IMG/VR virus record: IMGVR_UViG_3300028840_002576
Coordinates: 1 to 53,304 of that record
Reading direction: 5' to 3' (one strand)
DNA from: a virus
DNA: 53,304 bases
Shown one piece after another: positions 14,007-21,784 of the stretch. The notes below the pieces were generated by a model. The model was not told where the DNA came from. It did not search any database and worked only from the letters and a program-made list of their open reading frames with translations. Made by a program: the position numbers and the translations under genes. Position 1 is the stretch's first letter. Each line of letters begins with the position of its first letter.

Positions 14007-14199
14007 GAAACCAGCGAAACCACCGGCAAAGGACCGATGGGAATTCATCCAGCATCACCGACATCCTGACACCGGGAATTATGTAACAACTATCTGGTAT
14101 GACAGGAAATCAAGGAAGTTCGAGTCGGTCCTTTCTGACATTGACAATGTGAAATTTGATACAATCGAAGAGGCTAAGGGCTTTTTAAATCGGCAATAA
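13996..14199 (+). CDS. Hypothetical protein with TTG start (67 aa)
   Basis: 67 residues; the TTG at 13996 is favoured because GGAGG lies nine bases upstream. Lys/Pro-rich N-terminus, then a compact aromatic-rich domain ('FIQHHRHPDTGNYVTTIWYDRKS'). Unknown function. Confidence 0.5.
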   Translation: MASKKPAKPPAKDRWEFIQHHRHPDTGNYVTTIWYDRKSRKFESVLSDIDNVKFDTIEEAKGFLNRQ

Positions 14200-14222
14200 C
14201 GCCAAAGAAATCTTAATGACGG

Positions 14223-14253
14223 AGGCTACTCTGATGGCAAAATGTGTTATAAT
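14223..14253 (+). promoter_or_regulatory. GGCTACT-class promoter, weaker copy
   Basis: GCTACT at 14225-14230, TATAAT at 14248-14253 with extended TG, but the spacer is 17 and TTTG is CTG. It overlaps the ribosome site and start of the gene at 14234, so it can only serve the gene at 14404 or a later start. Confidence 0.4.
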
Positions 14254-14404
14254 GTTCGAAGGAACATACAGCGGGAATGTAATTCGAGTTCCCGACAAAA
14301 TGGCAAGGGACATCGTCCATGAAGGGCGAGGGGAATATGCATCGAAGCAGGCCTGGAAAGATGCCGGCCGCAGCAAAATCAAAAAGGAAGGGAGCAAGGT
14401 CTAA
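14234..14404 (+). CDS. Small phage protein (56 aa)
   Basis: 56 residues from the ATG at 14234 (GGAGG nine bases upstream). 'RVPDKMARDIVHEGRGEYASKQAWKDA' is a text common to small phage proteins of unknown role, with a basic C-terminal tail. Shares one base with the next gene. Confidence 0.55.
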   Translation: MAKCVIMFEGTYSGNVIRVPDKMARDIVHEGRGEYASKQAWKDAGRSKIKKEGSKV

Positions 14405-14910
14405 TGAAATCCTATCTTTGTTCAGAGTGTGGCGCCAATAGTGAAGACAGTCATCCGGGTTGGTGCCGTACAGGTAAAAATGAGAAGGAATTGTACGATT
14501 ACCTGCGTAAATCGCGAGCCAAGAAAGTTGATGTAAATAAGGCGCTTGCAGAGCTTCAGGGTCAGGTGATATCTCTCCTGAAGCTTGGTAACAGGACAGA
14601 CATCAAACTCCTCGAGCTCGAAGACGAAAACCGTGGGCTCAAAAGGGATCTACAGACAGCAAATTCATGTATTTCCATATTAAATGAGCAAGTTGCAGAT
14701 CTCAGTCGTAAGGTCAATACCCATATCGGTAATGACTTCAGGGTGGATCCGGACGGAGAGACCTGTGGAGAATGCGGCAACCCTCTTAATAACCACTTGA
14801 GGGAATGCTTATTTTATGACAAGATGACGCCTGCGCATCAATGTTTTACATGCCAGCAATATCGAGAATGTTTCAGCGGCATTGACAGCGAGTGTATTTT
14901 TAGTAAGTAA
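14404..14910 (+). CDS. Zinc-finger/coiled-coil protein (168 aa)
   Basis: 168 residues. CSEC (6-9) starts an N-terminal zinc site; about 45-110 is a long coiled coil ('LELEDENRGLKRDLQTANSC'); about 122-166 has CGEC, then further Cys (CFTCQQYREC) suggesting two more zinc sites. Architecture suggests a DNA- or protein-binding adaptor. No family recognised. Confidence 0.55.
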   Translation: MKSYLCSECGANSEDSHPGWCRTGKNEKELYDYLRKSRAKKVDVNKALAELQGQVISLLKLGNRTDIKLLELEDENRGLKRDLQTANSCISILNEQVADLSRKVNTHIGNDFRVDPDGETCGECGNPLNNHLRECLFYDKMTPAHQCFTCQQYRECFSGIDSECIFSK

Positions 14911-14919
14911 CTTTTTTTA

Positions 14920-14943
14920 TTGACATAATGTGCATAGTATAAC
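14920..14943 (+). promoter_or_regulatory. 24-bp late-type motif, copy 3
   Basis: TTGACA, interior TAATGTGCATAG, TATAAC. Lies ten bases after the preceding stop and 30 bp before the metallopeptidase start. Confidence 0.65.
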
Positions 14944-14973
14944 CAATAACTTTAACCTGGGGAGGATTTAAAA

Positions 14974-15810
14974 ATGAGCGAGAGTATCTTTTCAAAAGCC
15001 GATTCGTCGGTCTATTCAGAATTCCTTGACCTGGTCGAAAAAGTATTTCCGGAGCTATCCGGCTTCTCATTCGGCCTATTATTCCGCAGCAAAATGAAAA
15101 AGTCCCGGGGCAACCTGGTACTGGCAGAAATCTGCCTGCCAACAAAGCTGATGTCTTTCTTTGCAAAGAATGACGCCGGCAATCCGTATGATTATCTGAT
15201 GATCATCGACGAGATGGCCTGGGCCTGCGCCACTGCAGCAGACCGCACCCGCATCGTCCGCCATGAACTCCGACACGTCTTTGTTGACGAAAAGGGAAAT
15301 CCGAAACTGGTCGATCACGACTTTGCAGATTTTCATATCGAGGTCGAGCTCAACAGCGACGCTCCTATGTGGGGCTCAAATCTGGCAGAGGTCACCATGG
15401 CCGGCTACAAGCAGGTGAAGGACGGACAAAAGGATCCTCGGCAGAACAGAGCGGACGCCGAGGACCTGAAGCCAGTCACCAAAGAGCCGCAACGCCAGAC
15501 GCAGATCGAATCTGCAATTAAATCAGGCGTTAAGAAAGGAATGAATGACCTGAAGGGCAAGGCTGGGGATATTCCTTTGAAGACCGCCTCACAGCGAGCC
15601 AGGGACAAATACTTTGACCGATCGAAATCGGTTATGGAAAACCTCGAGGACAAGGGGCTCGTGAAACCGACAGGCGGCATCGACAGTCTGGAGGATGTTT
15701 ATGTAGATGACGGCGGCACAGGTGACTTTGTACCGAACCCGACCATCAACACCGGTAAATCTCTTGAGGAAATCGCGAAAGAGAAAGGCCTATTGGGGGA
15801 AACAGCGTAA
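14974..15810 (+). CDS. Phage metallopeptidase (HExxH)
   Basis: 278 residues. The domain at about 1-125 matches the 'putative phage metallopeptidase' family: 'NLVLAEICLPTKLM', then 'RIVRHELRHVF' with HELRH at 97-101, and the third ligand region 'KLVDHDFADFHIEVE' (112-124). The C-terminal 140 residues are Lys/Asp-rich and low-complexity, likely a tail for partner binding. Start follows a strong CTGGGGAGGA site. Cytoplasmic; substrate unknown. Confidence 0.75.
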   Translation: MSESIFSKADSSVYSEFLDLVEKVFPELSGFSFGLLFRSKMKKSRGNLVLAEICLPTKLMSFFAKNDAGNPYDYLMIIDEMAWACATAADRTRIVRHELRHVFVDEKGNPKLVDHDFADFHIEVELNSDAPMWGSNLAEVTMAGYKQVKDGQKDPRQNRADAEDLKPVTKEPQRQTQIESAIKSGVKKGMNDLKGKAGDIPLKTASQRARDKYFDRSKSVMENLEDKGLVKPTGGIDSLEDVYVDDGGTGDFVPNPTINTGKSLEEIAKEKGLLGETA

Positions 15811-15818
15811 ATTAATCA

Positions 15819-15843
15819 GGCGTCCTGGACAGTCCGGGGCGCC
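15819..15843 (+). other. Intergenic hairpin
   Basis: GGCGTCC (15819-15825) pairs with GGGCGCC (15837-15843), including one G-T. No T-run follows, so an RNA-stability or weak termination element is more likely than a full terminator. Confidence 0.4.
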
Positions 15844-15866
15844 GCAACCATCCTACAGGGGGGACA

Positions 15867-16184
15867 ATGATCAAATTCATCCTACAATTAATTCTGATGA
15901 TTATAACATTTTGCATCCTGACATACGCAACTATTGTCCGGGCCGATGACTGTTCTCCCATGTACCTCCGGAACCATACCTTTCAATCTAATGGCTATTA
16001 CGAAGAGAACGGAACCGTCAAGTTTTACTGGGCGGCCAAGGATTATGATGGCGACGGCGAGATGGACGCCTATTTCCAAATATATAAGCTAATTACATTA
16101 ACAAGGGCGGACCTGTGTATTCGACCGTTAACAAATGAGCAGTTAAACAAACTAATATCTGGGAGGATTAAAAAAAATGATTAA
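15867..16184 (+). CDS. Exported small protein with Ca-loop-like motif (105 aa)
   Basis: 105 residues. Residues 1-26 form a Sec signal peptide (Lys, long hydrophobic core, VRADD at the cleavage). The mature part contains DYDGDGEMD (about 59-67), the DxDxDG calcium-binding loop of EF-hand/dockerin type, and two Cys. Exported by the host and probably periplasmic. Overlaps the next exported protein gene by 8 bp; the two probably act together. Confidence 0.6.
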   Translation: MIKFILQLILMIITFCILTYATIVRADDCSPMYLRNHTFQSNGYYEENGTVKFYWAAKDYDGDGEMDAYFQIYKLITLTRADLCIRPLTNEQLNKLISGRIKKND

Positions 16185-17163
16185 AAGATTACTTTTATCA
16201 ACATTATCGGCATTGCTAATAATCTCAGCACCTTGTATTGCAAAAACTGGAATCGTCAGCGTCAGCGAACCATATTCAGCAACCTGGCTGACCGATGCGA
16301 GCCAAGAGGATTCTTTGAATAAAATAAGCGCATTACGGACAGCATTGTCTGTTACGCAGACACCGACAGACGAAAGACACGTAACGTATGCCATGAACAT
16401 TATCAATGATCCTGCAAATGCGATCTGGCCGGTAGGATCGAAAAGCTGTTTATCTTCAGCGACCGCGCTATATACCGACATCGACACCGCTCTCGCCGGT
16501 AACAACTCTTATAACCTGAAAATCGAGAACACCGGCTGGATGGGGATACCGAGGGCTCATTACACGGTTGTAATGGAGCCGACCGACAGTATCGGGCCAA
16601 GCATTTCTTTTGATAGATATTCTGGCGTCGCGATGAATATAATTGAAACTGTGTACACAACAAAGAAGATGGAGAACCCTGTTACCGGGATCCGGGATAA
16701 TTCTATTGTGTATATAACAACAAAGGTGGAGGATCCTGAGGCTACCCTGGATGAATGGGAAGCCACCGTTGGACCGATTACGCCGGAAGATCCTGTAAAT
16801 TGCCTGCTAAACGACCCAATAAACGGGACCGAGTGCTCAGTTGACGGAACAAATATAGTTGTCCTTCCAGGCCTGATGCCCGATATAGAGGCAGCCAAGA
16901 GCCGTCTGGATACTGCTGTGTATTCAGTAACCGACGGCCATCCCTGCGGAACAAGCATATCAAAGGCCTATTTCCCCAACGGTTGTTTAATGACCATGGG
17001 ACCGTGCGAAGGTATCAAGGGCGGTCTTGGAATGGGATGTGACTTTGCCGCAGAATTCGGAATCGATTATCTATCAAGATGCGTATGGGACAAAAACTAC
17101 GTCAACCTAACCTATTACCTTATTGCGTATCAAGAGACGGCCGGCAATCAAACCTGTGAATAA
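16177..17163 (+). CDS. Exported Cys-rich protein (328 aa)
   Basis: 328 residues with a clear signal peptide (about 1-22, ending APCIA-K). The mature chain is beta-rich with about nine Cys, concentrated in the last 90 residues (HPC, NGC, GPC, MGC, SRC), suggesting disulfide bonds after export. No enzyme motif is visible. GGGAGG upstream lies in the previous gene's tail. Could be a superinfection, envelope or host-interaction factor; I cannot assign it. Confidence 0.6.
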   Translation: MIKRLLLSTLSALLIISAPCIAKTGIVSVSEPYSATWLTDASQEDSLNKISALRTALSVTQTPTDERHVTYAMNIINDPANAIWPVGSKSCLSSATALYTDIDTALAGNNSYNLKIENTGWMGIPRAHYTVVMEPTDSIGPSISFDRYSGVAMNIIETVYTTKKMENPVTGIRDNSIVYITTKVEDPEATLDEWEATVGPITPEDPVNCLLNDPINGTECSVDGTNIVVLPGLMPDIEAAKSRLDTAVYSVTDGHPCGTSISKAYFPNGCLMTMGPCEGIKGGLGMGCDFAAEFGIDYLSRCVWDKNYVNLTYYLIAYQETAGNQTCE

Positions 17164-17177
17164 GAGAGGACACTGAC

Positions 17178-17372
17178 ATGGGTGCTAAATACCCGGTACC
17201 TTTAATATTTAGGAACCAGAACCGAATCATGCGATGCCCGTTTTGTAATTGGACGGGAACCGCGATCGACATCGTCCGTTCACAGGGAACAGATACAAAT
17301 GTGATATTCCTTTGTCCGGATTGTGAATTACAAGAATACAGGGAGAATCAAAAGCATGATAAACACAATTAA
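17178..17372 (+). CDS. Zinc-ribbon protein (64 aa)
   Basis: 64 residues with CPFC (about 21-24) and CPDC (about 49-52), a classic two-CxxC zinc ribbon. Could bind DNA/RNA or act as an adaptor. GAGAGGA before the ATG. Overlaps the next start by 17 bp. Confidence 0.6.
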   Translation: MGAKYPVPLIFRNQNRIMRCPFCNWTGTAIDIVRSQGTDTNVIFLCPDCELQEYRENQKHDKHN

Positions 17373-17553
17373 GGCCTTCTTTTTACTCCTGGGATCCTGG
17401 ATCGAAAACATCCGCCTCCAGGCTGCCAGGTCCGTTTACAAGAGATCGATCTATCACGATCGGAAATCTGTGATGCACTGGCCCTTTCCATGGCGCCGGT
17501 ATCACAAAACCATGTCATATCTGCTCGCCAGATTAGGCAACATCATTTATTAG
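17356..17553 (+). CDS. Small basic, amphipathic protein (65 aa)
   Basis: 65 residues from the ATG at 17356. One hydrophobic stretch near the start ('IKAFFLLLGSWI') followed by a very basic, aromatic region; may be membrane-associated. Weak ribosome site inside the previous gene. Confidence 0.5.
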   Translation: MINTIKAFFLLLGSWIENIRLQAARSVYKRSIYHDRKSVMHWPFPWRRYHKTMSYLLARLGNIIY

Positions 17554-17563
17554 GAGGATCACC

Positions 17564-17848
17564 ATGACACAAGCAACACATAAACTCGACGAAGAGTTGT
17601 TCAACAGTCCATTTGCACGCTTCAATATTGATACCATTAACAAAATGCTCCCTTTCAACCTGGTGGGTTGTGTCAAGAATATCACCCAAAGAAGGTCCGA
17701 AAGGTTATTTGGCAGTATGATAAGTGTTGACCTGGAACAACCAGATGGAAGTGTGGAGTCCATAGAGTTCCAAGTACCTAAAATGACTCTATTTATGGAC
17801 GTTTTTAGCTACATCGTCAAGCAGATAATTGAGCATTTCGATGAATAA
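17564..17848 (+). CDS. Hypothetical protein (94 aa)
   Basis: 94 residues, alpha-beta ('GSMISVDLEQPDGSVESIEFQVPK' resembles a beta sandwich edge), acidic C-terminus. AGGAGG six bases before the ATG. No family recognised. Confidence 0.55.
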   Translation: MTQATHKLDEELFNSPFARFNIDTINKMLPFNLVGCVKNITQRRSERLFGSMISVDLEQPDGSVESIEFQVPKMTLFMDVFSYIVKQIIEHFDE

Positions 17849-17931
17849 AGGCAGTTAAACTGGGTGAATTCTCAAATAGGATGGGCTTATTTGAGGAAAA
17901 CCTCAAACCTATAACAAGGGAGATTTGTATT

Positions 17932-18666
17932 ATGCATTCAGCTATTTGTAAAAAATGTGGAAATGAGTGGTTGTTAAATGGAAAGAAAGGCGGTCCATGT
18001 TGCGACTGTGACTGTTATTACCTCGGGATAGCCCTGGAGGCCGAATTGATAGCCATCAAGGCTGCGGCAAGTGACCGGGATGAGTTGTCATCCATGACCC
18101 TGGACGCTATGACCAGGTACGCAGAGTCCTTCAGGTATACGTTCATCGTCGAACACGACATGGAGGATGATCTCGAATTCGGCGCTCGGGTCCGGTCGAT
18201 CGATATCGAGGAGGAGGATAATGGCTGCGGCATGCTCGAGGAGGATGACGACATTGCTGGCGACATTATTTGCGACAGGTGCGAAAAGCATGTACCTGTT
18301 TGGAAAAGGCCCGGACAGGACGATGACGTAGCGCAAATGGATCACGTTGCCAATAAGCTTGGCTGGGGTCGGATCAAGGATGACGACGGCGACGACTGGG
18401 ATCTGTGTCCTGTATGCCTGCGGTTCTTTGATGATCTCAGGAGCCAGACATCCGATATGTTCCAGGACTTCTTTAACGGACATATCGAGAACGGCCGGCT
18501 GCAGGTAAAGGCAATCTCGACGCAGGACATTCCTGAGTACCTGAAGAATGAGACCTGCGATAATTGCGATAGTCTAAAGGATTGCGTCAGGAACTTTTAC
18601 GAGGTTAACAATTTTTTTGACCTTGACGATTGCAAGAATAACTGCGACAGTTGCAAATGTAAATAG
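17932..18666 (+). CDS. Acidic multi-zinc-finger protein (244 aa)
   Basis: 244 residues from the ATG at 17932 (GGGAG upstream); an in-frame ATG at 17881 lacks a site. Three Cys clusters: CKKC...CCDCDC (about 6-30), CDRC...CPVC (about 117-163) and CDNC...CKNNCDSCKC at the C-terminus. The middle is very acidic (EEEDNGCGMLEEDDD). Several structural zinc sites are likely. It may be a protein-protein scaffold or nucleic-acid mimic; no family recognised. Confidence 0.55.
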   Translation: MHSAICKKCGNEWLLNGKKGGPCCDCDCYYLGIALEAELIAIKAAASDRDELSSMTLDAMTRYAESFRYTFIVEHDMEDDLEFGARVRSIDIEEEDNGCGMLEEDDDIAGDIICDRCEKHVPVWKRPGQDDDVAQMDHVANKLGWGRIKDDDGDDWDLCPVCLRFFDDLRSQTSDMFQDFFNGHIENGRLQVKAISTQDIPEYLKNETCDNCDSLKDCVRNFYEVNNFFDLDDCKNNCDSCKCK

Positions 18667-18696
18667 CATTTGTAATAAATAAAGCATGTTACGATA

Positions 18697-18725
18697 GCCT
18701 GGGCCTTTCATGAGGGGGTCCAGGC
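18697..18725 (+). other. Hairpin after the multi-zinc-finger gene
   Basis: GCCTGG (18697-18702) pairs with CCAGGC (18720-18725), 17-base loop. Lacks a T-run, so termination is uncertain; it separates the small-gene block from the repeat array. Confidence 0.4.
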
Positions 18726-18731
18726 ATTCGT

Positions 18732-18890
18732 ATATGTAATAAAAGAAGCTACTTACGTACCATTTGTAAGTGATATGTAATAATAAAAGCTACTTACGTA
18801 TCATTCACAAAGGATATGTAATAATAAAAGCTACTTACACAGAATCAAATGGGGATCAAATAAAAATGTCTAATGATAAAAGCTACTTCG
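18732..18890 (+). repeat. 41-bp direct repeat array with GCTACTT cores, upstream of terL
   Basis: GCTACTT occurs at 18748, 18789, 18830 and 18882. The first three units are exactly 41 bp apart and share ATATGTAATAATAAAAGCTACTTAC; the fourth, 52 bp further, lies inside the first codons of terL (TAATGATAAAAGCTACTT). 41 bp is close to four helical turns, so bound proteins would line up on one face. It may be a packaging (pac) site, a regulator array or an origin; the sequence alone does not decide. Confidence 0.75.
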
Positions 18891-20401
18891 AAGAGATTGC
18901 CGGCAAGCTAAAAGATCAGCGTTGGCGACTTAACCATTTATATAAGATAGTTACGGACAAAGGACAGGTCGAAACCTTTAAAATGCGTCTCGCTCAGAAG
19001 CTATTGTATTTGAGCATGCACTACCTTAATATCGTACTGAAGAGCCGGCAGCACGGCATAACTACCTTTATTTGTTTGTTTTTCCTGGATACCTGCATGT
19101 TCAACAGCAACACGCACGCATGTATCATCGCCCATAACAAGGATGACGCCAAAGACTTCTTCAGCAAAAAGATTATGTTCGCATACAATAGCCTGCCAGA
19201 GTTGCTCCGGGAGAATATCGTTGCGAAGAGGGCCTCAACATCAGAGCTCCTGTTCAGTAATGGGTCATCTATCAGGGTCACCACCTCCGGCCGATCAGGG
19301 ACATATCAGCTTGTCCATGTATCTGAATTCGGTAAGATCTGCGCCAAGTATCCTCACAAGGCGGAGGAGATCATCACCGGTACCCTGAACGCGATCCACG
19401 CCGGCCAGATGGTATTCATCGAGTCTACCGCTGAAGGCCGGGAGGGTAAATTCTATGAGATGAGCACCGAGGCCGAGAAGTTAAAGAAGGCCCGGACGGA
19501 GCTAACAAAGCTTGACTGGAAATTCTTTTTCTTTGGATGGATGGACAACCCTCTGAATCAGTTAGAGACGAAAGATGCCAGGAGGGTGCCGATACCGCAA
19601 AGGTTTAAAGAATATTTCGAGAAGGTAGAGGCCAGGCTGCGTAGGATCATACCGATTGAGTTCAAGGCATGGTATGTTAAGAAGGAACGTGACCAGGGCG
19701 ATCTGATGTTCCGGGAGCACCCGAGCACGCCTGAAGAGGCCTTCATGCAGTCGATCAAGGGAGTCTATTATTCAACTCAATTCACATTCCTGCGGTCGCA
19801 CAACAGGATCACAAATGTACCTCATCATCCTGATTATACAGTCGATACATGGTGGGACCTGGGGTTCAATGACATTAACGCGATCTGGTTCATCCAGACC
19901 ATCGGCCGTGAGATCCGGGTCATCAATTACTATGCGAACTATGGCGAGGGCCTCGGGCATTATGCGCAGTATTTAAAGGACCTTGCAACTAAACTCAAGT
20001 ATAAATATGGGATCCATTATACGCCTCACGACATCGGGGTCCACGACTATTCGATCGGCCGTACCAGGCAGGCACTTGCAATGGACTATGGCCTGAAGCT
20101 GAAGAGGGTTGATAGGCTATCGATCGACTCCGGCATCGAGGCTGTCCGGAAGCTCCTCCCTCAGTGTGTATTCGACATCGAGAACTGTGACGAAGGCATC
20201 AAGGCCCTGGAGGCCTATCGGAAAGAATGGGATGAGAAAAAAGCTACTTACAGGGACAAGCCGTACCATGACTGGGCATCAAACGGGGCGGATGCATTCA
20301 GGACCGGGGCAACAGTCCATCCATTCACAAAGGTCAACTTCGAGCAGGTCGGCATGCAGCTTGTCCCCAAGGCACCACCGAATCCAAAGGCCTGGACATA
20401 A
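18866..20401 (+). CDS. terL: Terminase large subunit
   Basis: 511 residues from the ATG at 18866; the open frame extends upstream through the repeat array but has no ribosome site there. ATPase: Walker A-like KSRQHGITT 59-67, Walker B LVHVSEFGK 149-157, motif III ESTAEG 186-191. Nuclease (RNase-H fold): Asp331 in WWDLG, Asp389 in PHDIG and Asp476 in GADAFR supply the metal site. Together with TerS it cuts and packages DNA through the portal. A further GCTACTT lies at 20243 inside the gene. Confidence 0.93.
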   Translation: MSNDKSYFEEIAGKLKDQRWRLNHLYKIVTDKGQVETFKMRLAQKLLYLSMHYLNIVLKSRQHGITTFICLFFLDTCMFNSNTHACIIAHNKDDAKDFFSKKIMFAYNSLPELLRENIVAKRASTSELLFSNGSSIRVTTSGRSGTYQLVHVSEFGKICAKYPHKAEEIITGTLNAIHAGQMVFIESTAEGREGKFYEMSTEAEKLKKARTELTKLDWKFFFFGWMDNPLNQLETKDARRVPIPQRFKEYFEKVEARLRRIIPIEFKAWYVKKERDQGDLMFREHPSTPEEAFMQSIKGVYYSTQFTFLRSHNRITNVPHHPDYTVDTWWDLGFNDINAIWFIQTIGREIRVINYYANYGEGLGHYAQYLKDLATKLKYKYGIHYTPHDIGVHDYSIGRTRQALAMDYGLKLKRVDRLSIDSGIEAVRKLLPQCVFDIENCDEGIKALEAYRKEWDEKKATYRDKPYHDWASNGADAFRTGATVHPFTKVNFEQVGMQLVPKAPPNPKAWT

Positions 20402-20417
20402 TTTTTTTCATTTAAAG

Positions 20418-20447
20418 AGGCTACTTTGCTCGAGACTGTGTTATGAT
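20418..20447 (+). promoter_or_regulatory. GGCTACTTTG-class promoter after terL
   Basis: GCTACT 20420-20425, 16-bp spacer, TATGAT 20442-20447 with extended TG. Predicted start near 20454, before the GGAGG of the gene at 20492. Confidence 0.65.
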
Positions 20448-20491
20448 TAGTTTAGATGACAACAACAACCTATAACATGGAGGGCGATCAA

Positions 20492-20677
20492 ATGGAAAGA
20501 CCGAGCTACGTTGGCAACAAATTCACGGCAGAATACAGAATGAATGATGACACTGTATGCCAAATCTCTTTTGTGGCAATGGATGAGATCAGGGCCAGGG
20601 AAGTGGCGAAGGAAATCGGCGTCAGCTATCTGTCCGGTAAATATCGTCACATTGCCATCAGGGAGGGGGACATCTAA
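20492..20677 (+). CDS. Hypothetical protein (61 aa)
   Basis: 61 residues from the ATG at 20492 (GGAGG eight bases upstream; an in-frame ATG at 20456 lies before that site). Small alpha-beta protein ('VCQISFVAMDEIRAREVAKEIGVSYL'). Unknown. Confidence 0.55.
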   Translation: MERPSYVGNKFTAEYRMNDDTVCQISFVAMDEIRAREVAKEIGVSYLSGKYRHIAIREGDI

Positions 20678-20678
20678 G

Positions 20679-20933
20679 ATGGGGAGAATTGCCGGAGTTA
20701 AACACGTCAAGGGACAGCACGCCGGCCTCGAGAATGCCCTCGGTATCGATCCAAAGCTGTTCAATGTGATATTCACTTTGATCACCGGATCACCGACACT
20801 GGGCTCTGGCCACAAGCTTAAAATTGATCTATGGGATTGTCCGGAAGGGATCCGTTGCTTCAGGGACATCCTGTTCAAACCTACAACCTATCCGAAAAGA
20901 ACACCTAAACGTATGAGGGGATCTTCGAGATGA
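20679..20933 (+). CDS. Hypothetical protein (84 aa)
   Basis: 84 residues starting one base after the previous stop, with AGGGGG upstream. Basic C-terminus ('YPKRTPKRMRGSSR'). No motif recognised. Overlaps the next start by 4 bp (ATGA). Confidence 0.5.
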   Translation: MGRIAGVKHVKGQHAGLENALGIDPKLFNVIFTLITGSPTLGSGHKLKIDLWDCPEGIRCFRDILFKPTTYPKRTPKRMRGSSR

Positions 20934-21163
20934 GAAACTGCACCGCACCAGGAAAAAATTGCATGTGTCGAGTCCACGCCCACGACGTCTTTAAATGCGT
21001 CAAGAGCTCTAACGAGCATTGCACGCTTAAAGTGGCGGCCGATAATTTCCTTGAATTCATGAACAACCTGAGCCTGGATGAGCTCAACCTGATTGAAAGG
21101 TATATTAAATTGAGGGAGGCCTGGGATGACAAAGGACAGCGCCCGACGATTCGGCTTCTGTAA
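20930..21163 (+). CDS. Small Cys-containing protein (77 aa)
   Basis: 77 residues, five Cys in the first 31 (CTAPGKNCMC, KC, HC), suggesting a zinc knuckle, then a helical half ('LSLDELNLIERYIKLRE'). Coupled to the previous gene by ATGA. Confidence 0.5.
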   Translation: MRNCTAPGKNCMCRVHAHDVFKCVKSSNEHCTLKVAADNFLEFMNNLSLDELNLIERYIKLREAWDDKGQRPTIRLL

Positions 21164-21389
21164 ACATTGCGCAGCCTTCGACAGGCACCAGCAGGAACCG
21201 AGATGCGGGGTTGTGAATAGCGATCCGATCAATTGCCTCCTGGACAAGGAAACAATCGAGCGATGGCGATCAGAGCACGGCCTCTGCGGTACGGTGAAAG
21301 CTTCGCCGGCTAAAGAGGCCTTTGGCAAGAGTGAGCATATTAAACGGCGCAGAGGCGCCTGGGGTGAATCTAAATACAAGGGAGAATGA
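21126..21389 (+). CDS. Small Cys-containing protein (87 aa)
   Basis: 87 residues; CKHC (12-15), C27 and C38 could form one zinc site, followed by C54 and a basic tail. GGGAGG seven bases before the ATG. Overlaps the previous gene by 38 bp. Confidence 0.5.
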   Translation: MTKDSARRFGFCKHCAAFDRHQQEPRCGVVNSDPINCLLDKETIERWRSEHGLCGTVKASPAKEAFGKSEHIKRRRGAWGESKYKGE

Positions 21390-21391
21390 TC

Positions 21392-21784
21392 ATGGAAAAA
21401 GTCAAAAGATATGCAGTGTCTTTGGTAACTCGGGGCGGATACGATGACAATATTAAGGTCAATACGATTATGGCCTTTTGCCGGTCCGCCGAGGAGGCTA
21501 TCGGGATCGCTGTGAAGCAGGAGGCGAACATGACCCACGACAACCTGAACATCATTGCCTTTGATGTTGCAGTTGATCATGGCGACGAATACCTGGATGA
21601 AGCCAGGCGGTATTACCTGCAGAACGGCAGGAAAAAGATTGCCACGATTAAACATATCCGCGATCTTTCCGGGAACAGTATCACCGGCAAGATGGGCCTG
21701 AAGGACGCCAAGGTCATGGTGGAGGAGGTCATTGACGCAATCGAAGATGAGGAGGTCGACGGTGACAAATTCGGAGCGTTATAA
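21392..21784 (+). CDS. Hypothetical protein (130 aa)
   Basis: 130 residues from the ATG at 21392 (GGGAG eight bases upstream; the ATG at 21386 overlaps that site). The alpha-beta N-terminal half ('RYAVSLVTRGGYDDNIKVNTIMAFCRSAEEAIGIAV') resembles small phage proteins with one ferredoxin-like fold; the C-terminus 'KMGLKDAKVMVEEVIDAIE' looks like the ribosomal L7/L12 C-terminal helix ('GLKEAK') seen in some phage proteins. Function unknown. Confidence 0.5.
   Translation: MEKVKRYAVSLVTRGGYDDNIKVNTIMAFCRSAEEAIGIAVKQEANMTHDNLNIIAFDVAVDHGDEYLDEARRYYLQNGRKKIATIKHIRDLSGNSITGKMGLKDAKVMVEEVIDAIEDEEVDGDKFGAL

Noticed and set aside
18770-18865. Upstream extension of terL through the repeats
   Set aside because: No ribosome site; the extra residues come from the repeat DNA and do not look like terminase.
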